Shown here: positions 1 to 5,107 of the stretch, one piece after another
How positions within the stretch are numbered: position 1 is the first letter of the stretch
Layout of the letters: each line of letters begins with the position of its first letter
Assembly: GCA_001778455.1 (NCBI GenBank)
Contig: MFGX01000051.1
Span: 35,322 to 40,428, forward strand
DNA from: Candidatus Fraserbacteria bacterium RBG_16_55_9
GTDB lineage: Bacteria > Bipolaricaulota > Bipolaricaulia > RBG-16-55-9
Length of the DNA stretch: 5,107 nucleotides
Direction of reading: 5' to 3'
The notes under the pieces: model-generated
What the model saw: the letters and a program-made list of their open reading frames with translations, nothing else
What the model was told of the DNA's origin: nothing
The model's database searches: none
Translations under genes and position numbers: made by a program

Positions 1-1017
1 CTCGATGTGAGCGGCAAGGGGTTCTTTCGTGACGATATCGACGGAGTCGAGAGGCCGACTGAGCGTGGAGAGCGGTTTCATGGCCACTCGGATGAGTATG
101 AGTGTGCCCGTGCTCATGCCCCCCTCGATGCCTCCGGCACCGGACGTCTTGCGATAGAAGCCGCGTTCCAGTTCGTAGTAGATGGGATCGTGCGCCTCGG
201 AGCCCCAGATGGAAGCAACCTCGAATCCGAGCCCGACGCCTACGGCTTTGATGGCTTGAATGCTCATCAAAGCTTGCGCAATTCGCCCATCGAGTTTGCG
301 GTCCCAATGGACGTGGCTGCCGAGCCCAGGGGGTACTCCTCGGGCGATCACTGCAAAGGCCCCGCCGACAGTATTCTTGTCGTGCATCGCCTGTTGGATG
401 CGGGCGATCATCTCCTTCTCTGCCTTGGAGTCGAGGCAACGCACGGGAGAGGAATCCGCTTTTTCGTTCAGTTCGTTCAGCTGCTTATACGCGAGATGAT
501 CGACGCAGCTCTTCGCGTCGTGAATCTGGGTGACATGGCTCGCAATGGTGATATGGAAGTGTTCAAGCAGTTGGCGTGCCAATGCTCCGACAGCTACGCG
601 CATAGCCGTCTCGCGGGCGCTGGCGCGCTCGAGCACGTTTCGAATATCACGCTGTTGGTATTTGATCGCTCCCGCGAGATCTGCATGGCCAGGCCGTGGC
701 ACCGTCACAGGCTTATAGTCAAGTGGCTCCTGCCAAGGGTCCATCTTCGCTTTCCAGTTCTCCCAATCGCGGTTCCAGATGACGAGGGCAATCGGGCTAC
801 CCAGGGTCTTGCCAAAGCGAATGCCCGAGAGGATTTCCGCTTGGTCTTTTTCGATGAGCATGCGGCCGCCGCGACCGTAGCCTTGTTGTCGACGCTGAAG
901 TTGTTTGTTGATGTCATCCAAGTTGATGGAAAGGCCTGCGGGCAATCCTTCGAGAATACCCACAAGCGCTCGCCCGTGAGATTCTCCGGCTGTCAGATAT
1001 CTCAATCGGCGCATCAT
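1..1017 (-). CDS. aroC: Chorismate synthase, 3' end cut by window edge
   Basis: Chorismate synthase catalyses the last shikimate-pathway step, converting 5-enolpyruvylshikimate-3-phosphate to chorismate with reduced FMN, in the cytoplasm. The minus strand is open from the ATG at 1017 to the left edge (339 codons); family members are usually about 360-390 residues, so the C-terminus, including the late Arg-Ser-Asp motif region, lies outside. Visible family motifs are GESHG (residues 11-15, catalytic His14) with ILEGLP following, RPGHAD (108-113, second catalytic His111), the signature ERASARET (130-137), and GGIEGGMSTG (295-304). The start is the first of two adjacent ATGs; the family usually begins just before the RYLTAGESHG block, so either could serve. 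No Shine-Dalgarno is seen, and a promoter ends 8 nt upstream. The gene lies 57 bp downstream of the dead acr3 but seems independently transcribed. Identification is secure. Confidence 0.97.
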   Translation of the reverse strand, partial: MMRRLRYLTAGESHGRALVGILEGLPAGLSINLDDINKQLQRRQQGYGRGGRMLIEKDQAEILSGIRFGKTLGSPIALVIWNRDWENWKAKMDPWQEPLDYKPVTVPRPGHADLAGAIKYQQRDIRNVLERASARETAMRVAVGALARQLLEHFHITIASHVTQIHDAKSCVDHLAYKQLNELNEKADSSPVRCLDSKAEKEMIARIQQAMHDKNTVGGAFAVIARGVPPGLGSHVHWDRKLDGRIAQALMSIQAIKAVGVGLGFEVASIWGSEAHDPIYYELERGFYRKTSGAGGIEGGMSTGTLILIRVAMKPLSTLSRPLDSVDIVTKEPLAAHIE

Positions 1018-1025
1018 GGTCTTTC

Positions 1026-1055
1026 ACTATGGAGGAGAAGAGCCGGGGCTGTCAA
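1026..1055 (-). promoter_or_regulatory. Candidate aroC promoter, leaderless arrangement
   Basis: On the minus strand there is a perfect TTGACA (-35, 1050-1055), an 18-bp spacer and CATAGT (-10, 1026-1031, 4 of 6 matches to TATAAT). Only 8 nt separate the -10 from the aroC ATG, so transcription would start at or within a few bases of the start codon. That leaves no room for a Shine-Dalgarno site. The -35 is strong and the -10 moderate. This is inferred from sequence alone. Confidence 0.55.
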
Positions 1056-1068
1056 CCCTTCTGGTTGA
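1052..1068. repeat. Small inverted repeat over the aroC -35
   Basis: TCAACC and GGTTGA form a perfect 6-bp inverted repeat with a 5-nt loop, just past the acr3 stop codon and overlapping the -35 box of aroC. It could be an operator for aroC or a weak hairpin at the end of the ars transcript. No U-tract follows, so it is a poor intrinsic terminator. Six-base arms can arise by chance. Confidence 0.3.
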
Positions 1069-1074
1069 TGAGCT

Positions 1075-1512
1075 TCACTGTTCGAGATGAGGGGCGACAA
1101 AGTAGCGACGGCGGAAGGCTAAGGCCACATGTACGAGTCCAAGCATCACCGGCACCTCGACCAGCGGACCGATCACCGTGGCAAAAGCAGCTTCAGAGTT
1201 GATGCCAAAGACGGCGATGGCTACGGCAATGGCCAGCTCGAAGTCGTTACTGGCAGCAGTCAGCGCTACGGTCGAGGCTCCAGGATAAGCGCTCCCCAGC
1301 AGTCTGGCGGTAAAGAAGGTGATGAGAAACATCAGCAGCAGCGCTGCTAGAAGAAACATGACCACGGGGCCGATCACCTAGTTCTGGAATAAGGAGAGCG
1401 CGAGAAGTCGTCTGTGCTTGAGCGCCACGCCGAACCCCATCGCTAGAAAGATCCAGACCGTGAGGTAATGGTCAAGCAGCCGCAACTTACTATGGTTCAG
1501 TTTCGGTAGCAT
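1075..1512 (-). pseudogene. acr3: Degraded Acr3-type arsenite efflux pump
   Basis: Intact Acr3 is a roughly 350-residue, ten-helix inner-membrane arsenite exporter. Here only about 145 codons remain from the ATG at 1512, still in one frame. Preserved blocks are the first helix (LDHYLTVWIFLAMGFG, codons 13-28), the segment LLALSLFQN (36-44) followed by VIGPVVMFLLA, and the C-terminal part with NDFELAIAVAIAVFGIN and IGPLVEVPVML. Between the first two blocks about 30 family residues are missing, and after MFLLA roughly 200 are missing, including the helix that carries the conserved substrate cysteine. Codon 45 (1378-1380) is TAG where the family has Trp in QNWVIGP, a one-base change from TGG. 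A GTG right after it could start a 100-residue fragment, but that could not form the pump. The start overlaps the arsR end by 16 bp, as in a coupled ars operon. The gene call is secure; deletion sizes come from recalled family structure. Confidence 0.9.
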
Positions 1513-1725
1513 GCCGCAAGCTCTGCCTTATCCTTGCTCAGAACTTCCTGCAACCGCCTTGCGTCCACTGCCGCTTGCTCATCGCTCGCGAGGGATCGCT
1601 GAACCCAACGGATGACCTCTTGCACCACTGGCGGTGCAGCAGGACCGGCTAGTCGGTAGAAGCGCCAGCGCCCTCAGACGACTTTCATCCGATAGGGCTT
1701 TCGCAATTTTAAGAATCGGGTGCAT
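1497..1725 (-). pseudogene. arsR: Degraded ArsR-family arsenic repressor
   Basis: ArsR is a small winged-helix repressor that leaves DNA when As(III) binds. The N-terminal frame reads MHPILKIAKALSDESRLRAL, a textbook ArsR start. A second frame then reads GRWRFYRLAG, the wing end of the fold, and continues about 48 more residues to the TGA at 1497-1499. The roughly 45-50 residues normally between these blocks are absent; they would contain the recognition helix and the usual Cys-x-Cys sensor region. The span is 229 bp, not a multiple of three, so the deletion also shifted the frame; the N-terminal frame stops early. GGGCGCTG at the junction fits both the LRAL and GRW codons, suggesting deletion between short repeats. 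A modest purine-rich stretch (GAAGAGAG) precedes the ATG. The gene lies directly upstream of acr3 and cannot make a working repressor as it stands. Confidence 0.88.
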
Positions 1726-1735
1726 AGCTCTCTTC

Positions 1736-1761
1736 TATACTTCGCCAACTGACTAAGTATA
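1736..1761. promoter_or_regulatory. Candidate ArsR operator (inverted repeat)
   Basis: TATACTT (1736-1742) and AAGTATA (1755-1761) are perfect 7-bp inverted arms separated by 12 bp, 26 bp overall. The repeat covers the -10 box and the expected transcription start of the ars promoter, where an ArsR/SmtB dimer would block initiation. AT-rich dyads of about this span are typical for that family. The assignment to ArsR is inferred from position and symmetry. Confidence 0.55.
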
Positions 1762-1784
1762 GCCATCTCGAATATCTTTGTCAA
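1756..1784 (-). promoter_or_regulatory. Strong sigma-70-type promoter of the ars operon
   Basis: On the minus strand there is a perfect TTGACA (1779-1784), an optimal 17-bp spacer, and TATACT (1756-1761, 5 of 6 matches). The -10 lies 30 nt before the arsR ATG, giving a leader of about 24 nt, in contrast to aroC and rqcH. This control region looks fully preserved although both genes it serves are broken. Confidence 0.8.
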
Positions 1785-1837
1785 TGCTTTGACCCTGATG
1801 AACGTGCAGTCCTAACCGTGCGTAATGCGTAAAGAGA

Positions 1838-1888
1838 AGGGCGACAGAGGCTCATCTCAGTTTTCGAGTGAGGCGACTCTGTCACCCT
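1838..1888 (-). terminator. Two-part hairpin, possible terminator of the unknown gene
   Basis: A long imperfect inverted repeat has outer 12-nt arms (1838-1849 and 1877-1888, one G-T type mismatch). Inside is a second stem, CTCA-T-CTC (1851-1858) with GAGTGAG (1866-1872), having one bulged base and a 7-nt loop. It begins 34 nt past the stop of the minus-strand gene at 1923 and precedes the ars promoter, where a terminator would insulate ars. Only a pyrimidine-rich, weakly U-rich stretch follows the stem, so intrinsic termination is unproven. A small repetitive element or an mRNA-stabilising hairpin is an alternative. Confidence 0.45.
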
Positions 1889-1922
1889 CAGTGTCCGTCT
1901 GGGCGGTTTACGATGGAGTCGG

Positions 1923-2774
1923 TCATGGCGAAACTCGGATGTCCATTCCCTCCTCCACTTGGATCTTGATCCATGCAAGCCCATTCCGCTGATCGTATGT
2001 CACCCCAAGCACCATCCCAGCGTAGGGCGCACGGAGATAGAGCCTCTGCGCGGCGTCCGTGAGAGCTGCCAAGCGCTCTTCATACTGGCGCTCGCCGAAG
2101 AGGAGAGCGTTCAACTTGCCTGTGAACGATACGCGCTCGAGTTGTAGATCGTTGATCTGCTTCTGGATCTCTGCGAGAGATGCCGGGTCCTTTACGCATA
2201 GCGGCTCGTCCTCAGCCAGGAGCTGGTAGGACTGGACCAGAGGCTCGCCTGCGCACGAGAGTTCCTTGGTGATCAACTGTGTGTTGGGAATGGCTTGCTG
2301 ACCACTGTCTCTCCACTGCCAATCGATGCGACCCGCATCCACACGCTGAGTAACGGGGCGACCCAATTGGCGCACGATCCAGTACGCCTCACGAACCTCG
2401 TGCATCGGAGTGGCCCCGCAGAGTTCCATCTTAAGAGCAGCCGCAGTCAATAGAGTCCGGGCGAAATAGCGTACCTGCAACATCCCGTCCTCCGGGTCAA
2501 AGTCCATCTCCTCGATGGCAGGAGTGAAGCGCAGCTGCGAGGGATCTACAGCAGGGGCAACGCGCACCTTGAGCGCGCTCACCCGCGCCCGATCCTGTTC
2601 GTTCAACGTGAACTGGAAGATCTTGCTGGGTTGAGCGCAAGCTGTATTCACCGCATCCTCACTGCCACCCACACGTGTGGGGAAGTTGGCCGTTTGCGAC
2701 GCTCCCAAGATCAAGAGCGCTCCTAGAGGCACCGCTATGGCTATGAGCTTCAATCGTCCAAGCCGAGTCATCAT
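1923..2774 (-). CDS. Membrane-anchored protein with C-terminal coiled coil, unknown function
   Basis: I do not recognise this 283-residue protein. After a short basic N-terminus, residues 9-25 form one hydrophobic segment (LKLIAIAVPLGALLILGA), a signal anchor or uncleaved signal peptide, so most of the protein is probably outside the cytoplasm. Four cysteines (46, 119, 174, 193) could form disulfides. Residues 197-246 are charged, heptad-like and probably coiled coil. They are followed by LRAPYAGMVLGV (247-258), which resembles the coiled-coil-to-lipoyl junction of HlyD-type membrane fusion proteins (APfdGvV). The matching first half of a lipoyl domain before the coil is not obvious, so a true membrane fusion role is uncertain. 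Two adjacent ATGs occur at the start; a strong Shine-Dalgarno 6 nt upstream supports the first. The gene diverges from rqcH and has no neighbour of related function. That it is a real gene is well supported; its role is not. Confidence 0.82.
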   Translation of the reverse strand: MMTRLGRLKLIAIAVPLGALLILGASQTANFPTRVGGSEDAVNTACAQPSKIFQFTLNEQDRARVSALKVRVAPAVDPSQLRFTPAIEEMDFDPEDGMLQVRYFARTLLTAAALKMELCGATPMHEVREAYWIVRQLGRPVTQRVDAGRIDWQWRDSGQQAIPNTQLITKELSCAGEPLVQSYQLLAEDEPLCVKDPASLAEIQKQINDLQLERVSFTGKLNALLFGERQYEERLAALTDAAQRLYLRAPYAGMVLGVTYDQRNGLAWIKIQVEEGMDIRVSP

Positions 2775-2780
2775 GTTGTG

Positions 2781-2790
2781 TCACCCCTTT
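2781..2790 (-). promoter_or_regulatory. Strong Shine-Dalgarno site of the unknown gene
   Basis: AAAGGGGTGA on the minus strand can pair over nearly its full length with the 16S rRNA 3' end, allowing one G-U wobble, and sits 6 nt before the first ATG at 2774. It fixes the start of this gene and contrasts with the absence of such sites at aroC and rqcH. I saw no clear promoter for this gene. Confidence 0.75.
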
Positions 2791-2826
2791 CGATCTGTTA
2801 GTCAAGTACATCTACTCTCCGGGGGG

Positions 2827-2883
2827 TGCGGAGTTTCATTTCACTTCATGAAGTGTGTGCCTTTTGTGCTCCCTTGCGGAGTT
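2827..2883. repeat. Pair of 9-bp direct repeats in the divergent spacer
   Basis: TGCGGAGTT occurs at 2827-2835 and again at 2875-2883, 48 bp apart and in the same orientation, flanking the 14-bp palindrome. The right copy lies between the -35 and -10 regions of rqcH. The pair could be regulator half-sites or chance. Confidence 0.3.
2842..2855. promoter_or_regulatory. Perfect 14-bp palindrome, candidate operator
   Basis: CACTTCATGAAGTG reads identically on both strands with no spacer. It lies in the 125-bp spacer between the divergent unknown gene and rqcH, about 8 bp upstream of the rqcH -35 region. Position and symmetry suit a dimeric regulator acting on one or both genes. I cannot match it to a named regulator. 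Confidence 0.5.
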
Positions 2884-2891
2884 GCTATAAT
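2864..2891 (+). promoter_or_regulatory. Candidate rqcH promoter with consensus -10, leaderless arrangement
   Basis: A perfect TATAAT (2886-2891) follows a weak -35 candidate TTGTGC (2864-2869) at a 16-bp spacing. The -10 ends 8 nt before the rqcH ATG, so the expected transcription start falls within about 2 nt of the start codon. The bases between, TGGCGCGTC, offer no Shine-Dalgarno. The same 8-nt gap occurs at aroC. Confidence 0.65.
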
Positions 2892-2899
2892 GGCGCGTC

Positions 2900-4582
2900 A
2901 TGCACATTGAGGGGGTAACTCTCGCGGCGGTGATTCGAGAGCTCAAGACGAAAATCCAGGGCAGCTTCATACAGCAGATCTATCAGCCGCTTGGCGATCT
3001 TCTCCTCTTGCAGCTCTACTCAAGAGAGAAGTGCTCTTTGCTCATCTCTGCTTCGAACGATTCGCGCATCCATCTCACCCAGCAGAAGTACGAGAATCCT
3101 TCCGTGCCTTCGGCGTTCTGCATGTTGCTTCGCAAACATCTTAAGGGAGCGGTGATCGAGGAAATTCACCAACCCAACTTAGAGCGCATTGTGGATCTGG
3201 ACGTGATCTGTCACGAGGCCGAATATGTGTTTCGCGCAGAATTGATGGGCCGCCATAGCAACGTAGTCCTCTTGAAAGAGGGAGAAGTTCTGGGTGCGCT
3301 CCGGCCTATGGCTGGCCAGCGAAACCTCCTGCCCCATACCCCCTATGAGCCGCCGCTCTCTCAGGACAAACTGAACCCGCAAGCAGCCCAGAGCGACCAA
3401 CTGATGCAAGCTTTGAGAGCTGTTCCTGAAGAGACGGTGAAAAAGGCACTGCTTCGAGTGGTCGAAGGGATTGGCCCCCGCACCGCAAGCGAACTCATCT
3501 TTCGATCTGAGCTTAAGCCGGGACAGCCCGTTTCTTCGTTGAGCTCAGGAGAGTGGACCGTTCTCTTAGAAGCAGTCGTTCAACTTGTCGCGCAGGTCAC
3601 GCAAGGCAGATTGGAGCCCTGCGTGTATCTTGAAGACGGGGAACCGGTAGATTGCATGCCAGTTCAATTCAAGAGCTATTCGCACCTCGAATCCCAGAGA
3701 TATGAAAGCATGTCCGAGGCGTTGGACGCGTGCCATCGCGAGCGCCATCAAGAGCCATTTGAGCGGCACGCTCGCAGGCTTGTGAGCCGACTTAAGCAAC
3801 GAGTCGATAAGCTTGAGAGGGCACTTATGCAGGTGAAGCAAGATGCCGCCCGTGCTGCACGCTTCGAAGAATACAAAGAGCGTGGGGATCTCTTGATGGC
3901 CAATCTCTCAGAGATCAAGAAAGGCCAACGCCAAATCGAAGTGGAAGATTTCTCAGGAGGTGGAAAGCGTCTTCTCCCTCTTGATCCAATGCTCGATCCC
4001 GTAGAGAATGCTCAGCGCTGTTACGAACGCTATAAGAAGCTCAAGAGAGGGCTTGAAAAACTCACGGAGCGCCAGCAAGAACTAGAAATGGAACTTAGCT
4101 ATCTTAAGAATCTTGAAGTGAACCTGGAGCAAGCGGAGACTCTCGAAGACCTGAGGGAGCTTGAGGGTGAGTTAGAGCTTGAGGGCTCTTTCACGTCCAA
4201 GAACAAGCCGCAGGCGACATCTTCAGGGCCTCGCCGTATTACCGCAGACGGCTTCTCGATTCTGGTGGGGCGCAATGGGCGCCAGAACGATGCGCTCATT
4301 CGACAGGCCCAGCGGGAGGATTACTGGCTCCATGCCAAGGATCGCCCGGGAGCCCATGTGATCGTCACGAGCGATCAGCGGGGTCAAGACCCACCGGAGC
4401 GCGTGTTGTTGCGTGCAGCTCAGCTGGCGGCGTATTATTCCCGAGGACGCGGCTCTACAAGCGTGCCCGTCATGTACACTCGGGTGAAGTATCTTAGAAA
4501 ACCCAAGGGGGCAAGACCCGGTCTGGTCCTTGTCACGCGCGAAGAAGGGACACTTATGGTCTCCCCGAAGGAGGGGGAATGA
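2900..4582 (+). CDS. rqcH: RqcH (NFACT family), ribosome quality-control factor
   Basis: RqcH, the bacterial Rqc2/NEMF homologue formerly annotated as fibronectin-binding protein, binds stalled 50S subunits carrying peptidyl-tRNA and recruits tRNA-Ala to add C-terminal alanine tails that mark the chain for degradation. The 560 residues match the family length. In order: the NFACT-N domain from residue 1, with IQQIYQP (24-30), FCMLLRKHLKG (73-83) and ELMGRHSN (114-121); a helix-hairpin-helix with GIGPRTASEL (190-199); a long charged coiled coil (about 285-427); and NFACT-R (about 445-555) with DYWLHAKDRPGAHVI and KYLRKPKGARPG. The Asp-Arg pair needed for tRNA binding (D97/R98 in B. subtilis by my recalled alignment) is Glu95-Arg96 here, a conservative change. 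The start is chosen because NFACT-N begins right there, although no Shine-Dalgarno precedes it. The stop overlaps the rhomboid start. Identification is secure. Confidence 0.96.
   Translation: MHIEGVTLAAVIRELKTKIQGSFIQQIYQPLGDLLLLQLYSREKCSLLISASNDSRIHLTQQKYENPSVPSAFCMLLRKHLKGAVIEEIHQPNLERIVDLDVICHEAEYVFRAELMGRHSNVVLLKEGEVLGALRPMAGQRNLLPHTPYEPPLSQDKLNPQAAQSDQLMQALRAVPEETVKKALLRVVEGIGPRTASELIFRSELKPGQPVSSLSSGEWTVLLEAVVQLVAQVTQGRLEPCVYLEDGEPVDCMPVQFKSYSHLESQRYESMSEALDACHRERHQEPFERHARRLVSRLKQRVDKLERALMQVKQDAARAARFEEYKERGDLLMANLSEIKKGQRQIEVEDFSGGGKRLLPLDPMLDPVENAQRCYERYKKLKRGLEKLTERQQELEMELSYLKNLEVNLEQAETLEDLRELEGELELEGSFTSKNKPQATSSGPRRITADGFSILVGRNGRQNDALIRQAQREDYWLHAKDRPGAHVIVTSDQRGQDPPERVLLRAAQLAAYYSRGRGSTSVPVMYTRVKYLRKPKGARPGLVLVTREEGTLMVSPKEGE
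4568..4574 (+). promoter_or_regulatory. Shine-Dalgarno site of the rhomboid gene, inside rqcH
   Basis: AAGGAGG lies within the last codons of rqcH, 4 nt before the ATG at 4579. With the ATGA overlap it fixes the rhomboid start and points to translational coupling with rqcH. Confidence 0.85.
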
Positions 4583-5107
4583 ACCGGCTGCGCTCTTTTT
4601 TCGGCCTGGCTAGCGCGACTCAATACCTCGTTTTGGCTACCATCATCGTATATGCGATGCAGGTCGTGCAGCAGCCCAAGGGAGGCACAGGGTTCTTCGA
4701 TCTCTTCGATATTTCAAGAATTACCCAGTTTGAATGGACATTCGGGTTGATCACGCCCCCGCATACCCCCGAAATCTTCTGGCAACTGGTCTCGTATATG
4801 TTCTTGCACGGAGGTCTCTGGCACATCTTCTTTAATATGTACGCTCTCTGGATCTTCGGCCATGCTCTGGAGATGGTCTGGGGGATGAGGCGCTTTTTCA
4901 CGTACTACTCCGTCACAGGCATAGGGGCCGGACTGACTGTTGTGGCGATCTCGCTCCTGCAAGGCCAGCCGGGATTAAGCATTACCATCGGGGCTTCGGG
5001 GGCGATCTACGGGCTGCTTCTGGCCTATGGGATGCTCTTCCCTAACCAGCCCTTGTATTTTTTCTTCATTCCAGTACCCATCCCCGCGAAGTACGCGGTG
5101 CTCCTCC
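4579..5107 (+). CDS. Rhomboid-family intramembrane serine protease, 3' end cut by window edge
   Basis: Rhomboid proteases cleave transmembrane substrates inside the bilayer using a Ser-His dyad. The first 176 residues are visible. Hydrophobic segments lie at about 14-30, 66-97, 104-127 and 135-155. The family HxxxN motif is present as HIFFN (82-86) in GGLWHIFFNMYALWIFG. The catalytic serine is Ser140 in GASGAIYG (138-145), matching the GxSG motif. The partner histidine in a later helix is beyond the window, so activity cannot be confirmed. The start is fixed by a strong Shine-Dalgarno and an ATGA overlap with rqcH, and no separate promoter is apparent, so expression probably depends on rqcH transcription. 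The substrate is unknown. Family identification is secure. Confidence 0.93.
   Translation, partial: MNRLRSFFGLASATQYLVLATIIVYAMQVVQQPKGGTGFFDLFDISRITQFEWTFGLITPPHTPEIFWQLVSYMFLHGGLWHIFFNMYALWIFGHALEMVWGMRRFFTYYSVTGIGAGLTVVAISLLQGQPGLSITIGASGAIYGLLLAYGMLFPNQPLYFFFIPVPIPAKYAVLL

Noticed and set aside
7..1068. Long open plus-strand frame of 353 codons
   Set aside because: It is antisense to aroC, which shows the chorismate synthase motifs on the minus strand; the plus translation has no recognisable domain.
1129..1350. Small plus-strand frame of 73 codons
   Set aside because: It is antisense to the acr3 remnant, whose minus-strand frame carries clear family motifs.
1075..1377. A stand-alone 100-residue membrane protein starting at GTG
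   Set aside because: It is the C-terminal remainder of the broken acr3 after the TAG; the reading frame upstream continues as Acr3, and too few helices remain for function.
1785..1922. Possible mobile element explaining the hairpin and ars decay
   Set aside because: No transposase remnant, target-site duplication or matching terminal repeats bracket the ars region, so an insertion is not supported.
2677..2910. Plus-strand 77-codon frame across the divergent spacer
   Set aside because: It overlaps the start of the minus-strand gene and the rqcH promoter, has no ribosome site and has low-information sequence.
4620..4962. Two overlapping minus-strand frames opposite the rhomboid gene
   Set aside because: The plus strand has the HxxxN and GASG rhomboid motifs with a proper Shine-Dalgarno; the minus frames lack domain features.

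Overview
The window holds four real protein genes (two cut by the window edges), the wreckage of a two-gene arsenic-resistance operon, and several control-site candidates. Coding DNA fills most of it, GC is moderate, and promoters look sigma-70-like. The gene content (long-form chorismate synthase, full-length RqcH, Acr3-type arsenite pump, rhomboid protease) says bacterium. Full-length RqcH argues against an E. coli-like gammaproteobacterium, but I cannot name the phylum.

Minus strand, right to left. A 283-residue unrecognised protein (1923-2774) has an N-terminal membrane anchor, a C-terminal coiled coil and a motif resembling membrane fusion proteins. Its stop is followed by a strong two-part hairpin (1838-1888). 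Next comes a near-perfect promoter (TTGACA, 17 bp, TATACT) with an operator-like inverted repeat, driving a dead ars operon. Its arsR (1497-1725) has lost its DNA-binding core and is frameshifted. Its acr3 (1075-1512) has lost most of its middle and carries a TAG in place of a conserved tryptophan. aroC (1-1017), chorismate synthase, follows with its own promoter and runs off the left edge.

Plus strand. rqcH (2900-4582), a ribosome-associated quality-control factor, is transcribed divergently from the unknown gene across a 125-bp spacer that holds a perfect 14-bp palindrome. It overlaps a rhomboid protease gene (4579 to the right edge) by ATGA, so the two are probably translationally coupled. 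Both belong broadly to protein quality control or membrane proteolysis, but a joint function is only inferred.

Two points stand out. First, the ars operon has decayed by internal deletions while its promoter and operator-like repeat look intact. Second, aroC and rqcH each have a -10-like hexamer exactly 8 nt before the ATG and no Shine-Dalgarno, which suggests leaderless or nearly leaderless mRNAs, whereas the unknown gene and the rhomboid gene have strong Shine-Dalgarno sites. I found no convincing novel multi-gene system, mobile element, CRISPR array or RNA gene.
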